From Evtepia sp. (lineage in GTDB: Bacteria > Bacillota > Clostridia > Oscillospirales > Oscillospiraceae), in contig JAQSXW010000030.1 of assembly GCA_029256465.1 (NCBI GenBank), positions 1-7,999 of the forward strand: DNA of 7,999 nt, read 5' to 3'. Below, piece after piece: positions 1 to 6,315 of this stretch (position 1 is the stretch's first letter; the number at the start of each line of letters is the position of its first letter). The translations under genes were made by a program, and so were the position numbers. The notes beneath the pieces are model-generated. The model saw only the letters and a program-made list of their open reading frames with translations, made no database searches and had not been told where the DNA came from.

Positions 1-2
1 TT

Positions 3-986
3 GGAGAAATTACTTCCCTTGTCGTCAATGACGGTGGATGGTGTCAGGCAACCCATGAAAGTATTTTAGCTGCAATGAACGAACTGGGTATTCCAAAAGA
101 GAATTTAATTGTAGTAGAAAACGTCGCAGAGGAACAGGTAGCCGTAAAAAACGCCTATGACGCATTAGCCGATAAAGGGGTCAATTTAATTATTGGCGCG
201 AGCGCAGGGTATGCGACCTTCCTTTCCGATTTGGCGGCCGAAAATCCAGATATTGTCATTGCACAGCAGGGAGATAAAGTCCCCAATTTGATCGGGTATC
301 AAATTCGAAATTATGAAGGAATGTTCTTAGCTGGGTATACCTGTGCCTTGATGTCAGAGAATGACACATTGGGCTTTGCCGCAAGTATGTCCGAAGCCTC
401 TGTGCGCGCTGCCATCAATGGATTTGCCCTCGGCGCAAAATATGCGAATCCGGATGCTAAAGTTCAGCTTGTTTGGGCAAATAGTTGGTATGATGTGGAC
501 ATTGAGACACAAAGCGCTCAGACCCTCATTAACCAAGGGATTAAGTATATGGGTATGGAAGCTTCATCGCCTGCTATCCCGCAAACCTGTGAGGCCAAGG
601 GTGCTTTCTGCATTGGTTATAACGTTGACATGGAGCAGTTGGCACCTAAATCCGTTCTGCTCTCTTATGTTTGGAATTTTGCTCCAATTTTCAAAAATAT
701 TATTACCTCTGTCGTTGATGGAACTGCAAGCGCAGATAAGTATTACTATGAAGGTGGAGAGTGCGCCAAAATTTCAGCGTTTAACGATGCCCTTGTTCCG
801 AAAGATGTACAGGCTAAGGTGCTGCAGGCGAAAGCTGATATTGCAAGTGGAAAAGTGAAGATCTTTGCTGGAGAATTGAAGGATAATCAAGGAAACGTAT
901 TGGTTGCCAAAGGTGAGACCATGAAGGATGAGCAGATCAACACACAAGAATTTTTAGTTGATAACGTGATTGGTAGTTGGAAATGA
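3..986 (+). CDS. BMP-family ABC transporter substrate-binding protein, C-terminal part (5' end outside window)
   Basis: The frame is open from base 3, upstream of the first ATG at 75, so this is the C-terminal 327 residues of a longer protein. The missing N-terminus would carry the lipoprotein signal peptide. The visible part matches the basic membrane protein (BMP/PnrA/Med) family of periplasmic-binding folds: an early NDGGW segment, LIIGASAGYA at about residues 62-71, the hinge-region IGYQIRNYEGMFLAGY, and FAASMSEASVRAAINGFALGAKY. Known members bind purine nucleosides or related compounds outside the membrane and deliver them to an ABC permease. The stop overlaps the next start (ATGA), and two adenine-deaminase-type genes follow, so adenine or an adenine-containing compound is the likely ligand; that is inference from context. 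No permease or ATPase gene is visible; these may lie upstream. Family confidence is high, ligand confidence moderate. Confidence 0.9.
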   Translation, partial: GEITSLVVNDGGWCQATHESILAAMNELGIPKENLIVVENVAEEQVAVKNAYDALADKGVNLIIGASAGYATFLSDLAAENPDIVIAQQGDKVPNLIGYQIRNYEGMFLAGYTCALMSENDTLGFAASMSEASVRAAINGFALGAKYANPDAKVQLVWANSWYDVDIETQSAQTLINQGIKYMGMEASSPAIPQTCEAKGAFCIGYNVDMEQLAPKSVLLSYVWNFAPIFKNIITSVVDGTASADKYYYEGGECAKISAFNDALVPKDVQAKVLQAKADIASGKVKIFAGELKDNQGNVLVAKGETMKDEQINTQEFLVDNVIGSWK

Positions 987-2767
987 TGGAAAAGGAAATT
1001 GATAGTCTAAAAGAACTGATTCGTGCAGGCAGAGGATTACTGCCTGCCGATAAAGCAATTGTACATGGTTTGCTTGTGAATGTGATGACCAGTGAAATCT
1101 ATCCAGCAGATGTGGCAATCTATCAAGATACCATTGTGGCAGTAGGGGATATCAAAGCCTATATTGGCCCTCAAACGGAAGTCATTGACGCAACGGGAAA
1201 GTATCTTGTTCCAGGCTTAATTGATGGACATATTCACAGCGAGTGCAGCAAGCTCAGTATCACAAGTTTTGCAAAGGCGGTCGTCCCATGCGGGACCACG
1301 AGCATGGTATCCGGATTGGATGAGTACATTTCCGTATCCGGATTGGAAGGTTTGCAAGAAGTTTTTGCTGAAGTGAAAAATAGCCCACTAAAAGTATTCT
1401 GGGGAGCTCCCTATAAGACACCTTATACGTTCCCTACCTCTACCATATCCTGCAATTTCAATACGGAAATCCATCAAAAAGTTCAGAGATGGCAGGAGTG
1501 CTTCGGCGTTTGGGAGACTGTCCGGGAAGCCGTTCAGGAAGAGGATGAAAATGCGTTAGGCGCTATTGTGGAGGCATCCAAGAACCGTCTACCTGTTTTC
1601 GGATGCGCACCGATGGCACGTGGAAACGACTTAAATGGGTACCTATGCGCAGGCGTGAGACTGGACCATGAAAGCTATGATCACGAAGAGGTAGTGGAAA
1701 AGATGAGAAAGGGTATGCATATGCTCATTCGGGAATCTTCCGTTACCCATTTCCTTGCCGAAAATATCAGAGCTGTCACCGAAGTCAATTCAGCTTTGGC
1801 GAGAAGAGTAAGCTTTTGCACCGATGACGTAACCCCTTCTGACGTTTTGGAGAAAGGCCATTTGGACAACGTGGTACGCTTAGCAATTGCTGCAGGGGTT
1901 TCACCCATCACCGCCATTCAAATGGCAACGATCAATAGTGCGGAAGCGTACCGCATTGATGATAAAGTTGGCTCGATTTCTCCGGGTAGAATTGCAGATA
2001 TCCTGCTTATTGACAGCCCCGAGAAATTCCATGTGGAGACTGTCATCACAAATGGAAAACTGGTTGCAAAGGACGGAGCGCTGACCTATACCTTGAAGGC
2101 ACCTTCCAGAAGCTCTGTACTGAGTAGCGAATTGAAATGCAAGAAGACCACGAAAGAGGATTTTCAGTACAAGGTTTCGGTGAATGAGGGAACGGCGAAG
2201 GTATTGTCAATGGACGTCAAGGGCCCCTTCGTTAGGAAGAGGAGAGATGTTACGCTGAAGGTGGAAAACGGTGTGGTTATTCCCAATACCCAGCAAGATG
2301 TAGCAATGGTTTCTGTGCTGGAACGCTTTGGCATCAATGGAAACAGATCGCTGGCATTCTGCTCTGGTTGGAACTTAAAGCGGGGAGCTATGGCATCCTC
2401 TGCTGCTCCGGATGATAATAATCTCATTGTCATGGGGGTCGATGCAGAAGATATGTCCATCGCAGTCAACTACCTCATTGAGCATGGCGGTGGTCAGGTG
2501 TTAGTTGCTGATGGTGAAGTTTTGAGTTTTCTTGCATTACCTGTGGGTGGAATTGCAAGTGACGAGGAGCCAAAGGAGGTTGCCAGAAAAGAGAAAGAAC
2601 TCTCTGCAGCAGCAAAGCTTTTAGGCTGTAACTTGCCAGAACCTCTCATGTATATGTTTTTTTTGCCGATTACTGCAATTCCGGATTACGCGATTACTGA
2701 TGTTGGCCCTGTGGATTGCGTAAAACTGACTACCTTTGATCCAATTCTGGAATTGTACGAAGCATAA
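983..2767 (+). CDS. Divergent adenine deaminase-like amidohydrolase (Ade1)
   Basis: A 594-residue protein with the full two-part architecture of adenine deaminase: a metal-dependent amidohydrolase barrel (about residues 20-365) and the adenine deaminase C-terminal domain (about 400-590). I chose ATG 983 because it forms an ATGA overlap with the upstream stop; TTG 977 and ATG 986 are alternatives, and no good Shine-Dalgarno is seen, which suggests translational coupling. Retained features are GLIDGHIH (H83, H85), E172, GNDLNGY, DHE (D228-E230), CTDD (D281-D282), GHLDN and IQMATINSAEA. Compared with Ade2 downstream, DPHE has become GLDE, DGHSPG has become FGCAPM (His to Cys208), the first His of HNDHE is Arg226, and AHDSHN in the C-terminal domain is APDDNN. 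Deamination of adenine is therefore doubtful. It may act on another cyclic amidine or amide, partner Ade2, or be catalytically inactive. The frame is intact, so it is not a decayed gene. Confidence 0.88.
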   Translation: MMEKEIDSLKELIRAGRGLLPADKAIVHGLLVNVMTSEIYPADVAIYQDTIVAVGDIKAYIGPQTEVIDATGKYLVPGLIDGHIHSECSKLSITSFAKAVVPCGTTSMVSGLDEYISVSGLEGLQEVFAEVKNSPLKVFWGAPYKTPYTFPTSTISCNFNTEIHQKVQRWQECFGVWETVREAVQEEDENALGAIVEASKNRLPVFGCAPMARGNDLNGYLCAGVRLDHESYDHEEVVEKMRKGMHMLIRESSVTHFLAENIRAVTEVNSALARRVSFCTDDVTPSDVLEKGHLDNVVRLAIAAGVSPITAIQMATINSAEAYRIDDKVGSISPGRIADILLIDSPEKFHVETVITNGKLVAKDGALTYTLKAPSRSSVLSSELKCKKTTKEDFQYKVSVNEGTAKVLSMDVKGPFVRKRRDVTLKVENGVVIPNTQQDVAMVSVLERFGINGNRSLAFCSGWNLKRGAMASSAAPDDNNLIVMGVDAEDMSIAVNYLIEHGGGQVLVADGEVLSFLALPVGGIASDEEPKEVARKEKELSAAAKLLGCNLPEPLMYMFFLPITAIPDYAITDVGPVDCVKLTTFDPILELYEA

Positions 2768-2770
2768 AGG
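2766..2770 (+). promoter_or_regulatory. Ribosome binding site of ade (Ade2)
   Basis: AAAGG, seven bases before ATG 2778 and overlapping the TAA stop of the preceding gene (2765-2767). It fixes the start at 2778 rather than at the in-frame ATG 2736, which would lie inside the upstream gene and lacks a site. The N-terminus from 2778 (MEKEILKKRIDVAAGR) fits the usual beginning of adenine deaminases. Confidence 0.75.
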
Positions 2771-2777
2771 TACTATT

Positions 2778-4544
2778 ATGGAAAAAGAAATTTTAAAAAA
2801 ACGTATTGATGTAGCAGCGGGAAGAATACCTGCCGATCTTGTCATTAAAAACTCTAAAGTTGTTGATGTTTATACCGCTTCCGTGATCGATGGCAAAAGT
2901 ATTGCGATCGTGGATGGTTGTATTGCCGGAATTGGTGACTATGAGGGCATGGAGGTCATTGATGCAAAGGGACAGTATGCGCTTCCTGGGTTTATTGATG
3001 GACACATCCACATTGAGTCCTCCTATGTGACACCGGAAGAGATCGGAAGACTACTTGTACCTCATGGTGCAACCACCATCATTGCAGACCCACATGAGAT
3101 TGTGAATGTATGTGGGATGGATGGCATGAACTATATGCTTGAGGCATCAAAAGAGACAAAACTCGATATTCGCTTCATGCTTCCGTCTTGTGTTCCAGCA
3201 ACTCCATTTGAACATGCAGGTGCGAACATTGACGCAAATGCGATGGAAAGCCCGATCAAGAATGACCAGATCCTTGGACTTGCTGAATTTATGAACTATC
3301 CAGGAGTTATCTTTGCAGACGATGATGTACTGAATAAATTGCTCATTGCCATCAACGAGGGAAAGTTTATTGATGGTCATAGTCCTGGTATCGCTGGAAA
3401 TGATTTGAATGCGTATGCCATCAGCGGAATTCACAATGATCACGAGTGCTCAACGGTGGAAGAAATGTGTGACCGATTAACCAGAGGGATGTACGTTCTT
3501 TTACGACAAGGTTCTGCTTGCCACAACCTACGTACCCTCCTAAAGGCTGTGACGCCTTTAAACAGCCGCCGCTGTGTATTGTGCTCTGATGACCGGCAGC
3601 CTGAGACAATTTTGAAATTGGGTCACCTTGACAATCATCTACGTATTTGCGTGGAAGAGGGAATTGATCCCATGATTGCCATTCAGATGGCAAGTCTGAA
3701 TGCAGCAGAGTGTTTTGGTTTGCATGACCGCGGTGCCATAGCACCCGGACTGCGCGGAGATATTGTTTTGGTGGATAATTTAGAAGAGTTTCATGTGCAA
3801 CGAGTCTTCATTCAGGGAGAGGAAGTTGCAAAGGAAGGCTGTTATCTTCCAGCAGTACGTTTCTGTGACAATTCAGCGGTGCGTGGAAGCTTTCATGTCA
3901 AAGAGTTCTCTGCTCACAAATTGAAGCTAAGCCTCAAGTCAGATCTTGTGAATGTAATAGATATTCTTCCTGGCGGAGTCGTCACGGGTAAGGGCACTGC
4001 AAAGATTACAAGAAATGAAGAATGTGATTTTGTCTATGAACCACACCAGGATATCGTAAAAGTTGCAGTCGTGGAGCGGCATCAAAACACTGGAAATGTT
4101 GCCGTGGCACTACTTCGAGGGTATGGTATCCGGTCAGGCGCAGTGGCACTCTCCATTGCACATGATTCTCACAACATTATTACTGTTGGAACAAATGACG
4201 GTGATATGGCGTTTGCTGTTGAGCAGCTCATAGAGCAGGGGGGAGGCATCACCATAGTAAAGGATAAGAATGTCATAAACTCCATGCCCATGGTTGTAGG
4301 CGGTATCATGAGTGACCAGACTGGTGAGTGGGTCAGTGAAAGGCTAACCAGAATTCATGAAGATGCCTATGTTCAGCTCGGGATCAGCAGGGAAGTTGAG
4401 CCAGTGATGACCTTATGCTTTATGTCTCTTGCAGTGATTCCTGAACTGAAGCTGACGGATATGGGCCTATTTGATGTAACAAAGTTTTCCTTTATCACTT
4501 TGGAAGCGGATGAAGTTGGAGCAGAACAAGAAAGCCCCAAGTAG
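2778..4544 (+). CDS. ade: Adenine deaminase (Ade2), canonical
   Basis: A 588-residue cytoplasmic enzyme converting adenine to hypoxanthine and ammonia in purine salvage. All adenine deaminase signatures are present in order: GFIDGHIHIESS (H76, H78), the HGATTIIADPHEI block (H96, H106), PSCVPATPFE, LAEFMNYPGV (E170), DGHSPG (H201), GNDLNAY, HNDHECS (H219, H222), CSDDRQP (D271, D272), GHLDNHLR and IQMASLNAAECFGL. The C-terminal domain carries AHDSHNI (461-467), a GGG turn and the VVGGIMSD segment. In subtype I amidohydrolases the paired His, a beta4 Glu, two further His and an Asp hold a binuclear metal site, and all have candidates here. Length is normal for the family. It starts 10 bp after Ade1 and is the last gene before a strong hairpin, so it is co-transcribed with the transporter component and Ade1. 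Confidence in the function is high. Confidence 0.96.
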   Translation: MEKEILKKRIDVAAGRIPADLVIKNSKVVDVYTASVIDGKSIAIVDGCIAGIGDYEGMEVIDAKGQYALPGFIDGHIHIESSYVTPEEIGRLLVPHGATTIIADPHEIVNVCGMDGMNYMLEASKETKLDIRFMLPSCVPATPFEHAGANIDANAMESPIKNDQILGLAEFMNYPGVIFADDDVLNKLLIAINEGKFIDGHSPGIAGNDLNAYAISGIHNDHECSTVEEMCDRLTRGMYVLLRQGSACHNLRTLLKAVTPLNSRRCVLCSDDRQPETILKLGHLDNHLRICVEEGIDPMIAIQMASLNAAECFGLHDRGAIAPGLRGDIVLVDNLEEFHVQRVFIQGEEVAKEGCYLPAVRFCDNSAVRGSFHVKEFSAHKLKLSLKSDLVNVIDILPGGVVTGKGTAKITRNEECDFVYEPHQDIVKVAVVERHQNTGNVAVALLRGYGIRSGAVALSIAHDSHNIITVGTNDGDMAFAVEQLIEQGGGITIVKDKNVINSMPMVVGGIMSDQTGEWVSERLTRIHEDAYVQLGISREVEPVMTLCFMSLAVIPELKLTDMGLFDVTKFSFITLEADEVGAEQESPK

Positions 4545-4567
4545 AGAGAATGTAACCCACAAGAATG

Positions 4568-4609
4568 ATCCCCCTCTTTGTTGCAAGATCCTGCAACAAA
4601 GAGGGGGAT
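4568..4609 (+). terminator. Terminator hairpin at the end of the BMP-ade1-ade2 operon
   Basis: A perfect 18-bp inverted repeat (arms 4568-4585 and 4592-4609) with a six-base loop AGATCC starts 24 bases after the ade stop. The stem has a GC-rich base (CCCCC/GGGGG) and is followed by TTAATTAATTAA rather than a pure T-run. That palindromic AT block can serve as a U-rich tail in both directions, which fits the convergent genes on either side. Confidence 0.85.
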
Positions 4610-4622
4610 TTAATTAATTAAG

Positions 4623-4644
4623 CGTAGCAATAATGATTGCTACG
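4623..4644 (-). terminator. Candidate terminator hairpin of the M56 protease gene
   Basis: A perfect 9-bp inverted repeat (4623-4631 and 4636-4644) with a four-base loop, 46 bases after the stop of the minus-strand protease gene. Read on the minus strand it is followed by CTTAATTAATTAAAT, a moderately U-rich tail, and then by the large hairpin at 4568-4609 as a second barrier. A T7 run at 4672-4678 is on the plus strand and does not directly follow this stem, so its role is unclear. Confidence 0.55.
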
Positions 4645-4689
4645 AGCAGAGTAACGAGCAAACGGGCTACCTTTTTTTATATGGCACTT

Positions 4690-5853
4690 CTAATTTTCCT
4701 TTATAATTGGTAATAAACTGTAAGGTTCTGTCTTAAGGTCTGTTTTTGAAATTGAATCAAAAGGTTTTCCATTTCGATAGAGTGTATACATACCGTTCTC
4801 CTCAAACTTCAGGTAAGCATTTTCTGGTGTAATCTCGTAATAACTAACACCTTCCATTGGGGGTGGGTCTGAATGCGGCTGTAAGATAAAAGAAAACGAA
4901 AGAAGAAAGAGTATCACCATAATGAGAGCAAATATGAAATTGGTTTTCGAATTTGCAATACTTTTCTGATGGTCACAGACCAACTGAAATCGTTGGATGG
5001 TCGTTTCTCCTTTGCCCATTCCGACAAAGTGAACCCCAACGCCAGCTTCTAGCATGTGGTTCCCTTTTCCAAAATACTGCTTTAGGACTTCTATAATGGT
5101 CTGCAAATATTCCAGCCGCTCTACTTTCTTCATGCCTTTGGTCACGCGATGGTCGCAGTTAAGCTCTAATATTTGATTCAAATCCTTTTTGAGTAAATAG
5201 ACGGGAGGATTCCACCACATCACGCAGCAGAGAATGTGAATTAGTAGCTTTACCCACAAATCTTTGGATAAGTAATGACTCCATTCGTGTCGAAGTATGT
5301 AGTACAATTGCTTGTTAGAGAGTTTTTTTGCATCCTCTGGCATGAGAATGACTGGATGAAAGAACCCAGTTACAATCGGGGATGAAAGATCAGGTGCGAT
5401 ATGCAGTGTATAATCTTGGCCAGGTTTGGTCTGATCGATGATATTTTGTAAAATCAGATTCGCCCGTGTATCCTCTTCAGTGTAGAGTAGTTGAATAGCT
5501 TGTTTCCCTTGATAAAGGCTGAGAAAGAGTCGAATCAGAAGAAATACACTGACCATAGAACAGATACAAAATAAAATCAATAGGAGACTGGCTTGGTATC
5601 CTCCCCAAAGTGAAAATTGATATCTACAAATAGTTTGTACCATTGGATATATACGATAAGAGTTCAGAACGGTTGTAAATGAAAATTCAAGTGGGAGCAT
5701 CACGCGAGTGAGGCTAACGACGATCAAAATGATCAAGGGTGAAAGGCTATACTGGAGTAAAAAGTCCGTTTTCCTTCGGAGGCCAGAGCTAAGTAGAATG
5801 AAGATATCAAACCACAAAACGGCCATGACCGATGAAAAAATTGACACGCTCAT
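4690..5853 (-). CDS. M56-family (BlaR1/MecR1-like) integral membrane metalloprotease
   Basis: A 387-residue membrane protein. Hydrophobic segments lie at about residues 5-22, 35-55, 87-113 and 305-324, with a further hydrophobic stretch near 201-221. Between them is the zinc-protease domain, with ITGFFHP-like sequence VTGFFHPVILMPE (161-173), the HExxH site HEWSH (189-193) and the downstream glutamate in LELNCDHRV (E230). These features define the M56 family, whose members sense an extracellular signal and cleave or trigger loss of a BlaI/MecI-type repressor. Unlike BlaR1 (about 600 residues) it has no penicillin-binding domain; only about 60 residues follow the last membrane segment. ATG 5853 is supported by AGAGGA eight bases upstream. 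The protease is intact, yet the repressor gene upstream is truncated, so its target may lie elsewhere in the genome. The signal sensed is unknown. Confidence 0.88.
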   Translation of the reverse strand: MSVSIFSSVMAVLWFDIFILLSSGLRRKTDFLLQYSLSPLIILIVVSLTRVMLPLEFSFTTVLNSYRIYPMVQTICRYQFSLWGGYQASLLLILFCICSMVSVFLLIRLFLSLYQGKQAIQLLYTEEDTRANLILQNIIDQTKPGQDYTLHIAPDLSSPIVTGFFHPVILMPEDAKKLSNKQLYYILRHEWSHYLSKDLWVKLLIHILCCVMWWNPPVYLLKKDLNQILELNCDHRVTKGMKKVERLEYLQTIIEVLKQYFGKGNHMLEAGVGVHFVGMGKGETTIQRFQLVCDHQKSIANSKTNFIFALIMVILFLLSFSFILQPHSDPPPMEGVSYYEITPENAYLKFEENGMYTLYRNGKPFDSISKTDLKTEPYSLLPIIKEN

Positions 5854-5861
5854 TCCTGAAA

Positions 5862-5867
5862 TCCTCT
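5862..5867 (-). promoter_or_regulatory. Ribosome binding site of the M56 protease gene
   Basis: On the minus strand AGAGGA lies eight bases before ATG 5853. A second AGGA directly abuts the ATG and is too close to act. The site supports 5853 as the start. Confidence 0.7.
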
Positions 5868-5900
5868 TTTCAATGATCTAAGATAACACTGCTTAGTTCT

Positions 5901-5929
5901 ATTAAAGCGAGGAATCTCTTATTTGTCAA
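5901..5929 (-). promoter_or_regulatory. Sigma-A type promoter of the M56 protease gene
   Basis: On the minus strand a perfect -35 box TTGACA (5924-5929) is followed after exactly 17 bases by TTTAAT (5901-5906), a five-of-six match to the -10 consensus. Transcription would start near 5894, leaving a leader of about 40 bases. This suggests the protease gene is transcribed on its own rather than only from a blaI-blaR type operon. No TACA/TGTA dyad typical of BlaI/MecI operators is seen here. An imperfect dyad (AAGCGA/TCTCTT, 5905-5920) fills the spacer, and a CTAAG/CTTAG repeat (5878-5896) overlaps the predicted start. Confidence 0.72.
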
Positions 5930-5948
5930 CAGTTTCCTATAAAAGAAA

Positions 5949-5974
5949 CCTCATCACCATAATGATCAATGAGG
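5949..5974 (-). terminator. Weak candidate terminator after the repressor remnant
   Basis: Inverted repeat CCTCAT/ATGAGG (5949-5954 and 5969-5974), extendable by two G-U pairs, starts 11 bases after the remnant's stop. On the minus strand it is followed by TTTCTTTTATAG. It would separate any transcript of the remnant from the protease promoter just downstream. The stem is short and the tail interrupted, so this is tentative. Confidence 0.4.
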
Positions 5975-5985
5975 AAAGGGAAGCC

Positions 5986-6198
5986 TTATTTTGCAACTTC
6001 CCCTCTTCTTTGATCCAATATCTGTTGTAACTCATTGAGAAGATCCTGATCAACAAATTCATTTTGTATCAAAACGGTGAATAATTTTGGGAAACTTTCT
6101 TTGCTCACAGTCAGGGAGGGAACGTTTTTCGTAAATTGCATAGCCGCATACTCCTCCTGACTGACAGCAGCAGCGTAAGTGCTTGAAAGTGAGTATGA
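5986..6198 (-). pseudogene. BlaI/MecI-family repressor, C-terminal remnant
   Basis: The frame reads YAAAVSQEEYAAMQ, then about 45 residues ending in DQDLLNELQQILDQRRGE. This matches the C-terminal dimerisation region of BlaI/MecI/CopY repressors, which typically have an AVSxEEY motif after the winged helix and end with an acidic leucine-rich helix. The roughly 60-residue N-terminal winged-helix DNA-binding domain is absent. The open frame extends only to a GTG at 6237, inside the terminator hairpin of the neighbouring operon, and the 78 bases before the next gene leave no room for the missing half. Location directly upstream of an M56 protease gene on the same strand supports the assignment, as these two usually form a pair. 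An in-frame ATG at 6141 with AGGAGGAG nine bases upstream could still give a 51-residue peptide, but that purine stretch also just encodes the conserved QEE. Classed as a truncated pseudogene; the repressor function cannot remain. Confidence 0.72.
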
Positions 6199-6223
6199 TA
6201 CAGCTTTTTTGCATAAATGATAT

Positions 6224-6261
6224 AAAAAAGCTGACACTGTATTCGTACAGTGTCAGCTTTT
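6224..6261 (-). terminator. Intrinsic terminator of the paaK-ACT operon
   Basis: A perfect 16-bp inverted repeat (6226-6241 and 6246-6261) with a four-base loop, starting 54 bases beyond the ACT gene stop. On the minus strand the stem ends in AGC followed by TTTTTT and then ATATC, a classical rho-independent terminator. The putative GTG start of the repressor remnant's frame falls inside it. A third segment, CAGCTTTTTT at 6201-6210, can also pair with 6224-6233 (10 bp), an alternative fold. Confidence 0.88.
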
Positions 6262-6315
6262 AAAGTTTGAACAATGTTTGTGATGGCGTGCGTCTACTTA
6301 CAACAGCTTAGTAAT

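Noticed and set aside
361..858. A 165-codon open frame on the plus strand within the binding-protein gene
   Set aside because: It overlaps the well-supported BMP-family frame throughout, has no ribosome site, and its translation is rich in Leu, Lys and Arg without family features. It is a frame shadow.
977..982. TTG at 977 as the start of Ade1
   Set aside because: It adds two residues only, and the ATG at 983 in the ATGA overlap is the simpler choice for a coupled gene; TTG 977 remains possible.
4622..4672. A tiny minus-strand hydrophobic peptide (LLVTLLVAIIIATLN) after the protease gene
   Set aside because: It has no ATG (only a TTG), is about 15 residues long, and half of it is made by the 9-bp hairpin. 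The hydrophobic look follows from the repeat content rather than from a visible gene; only conservation in relatives would change this.
6226..6261. The palindrome ACTGTA-TTCG-TACAGT as a BlaI/MecI operator
   Set aside because: BlaI-type operators have TACA then TGTA, whereas here the order is reversed. Its place after the ACT gene and its T-run on the minus strand explain it as a terminator.
6238..6315. A search for the missing N-terminal half of the repressor in another frame (frameshift rather than truncation)
   Set aside because: Only 78 bases separate the remnant's frame from the ACT gene stop and much of that is terminator stem, so a winged-helix domain of about 60 residues cannot fit.
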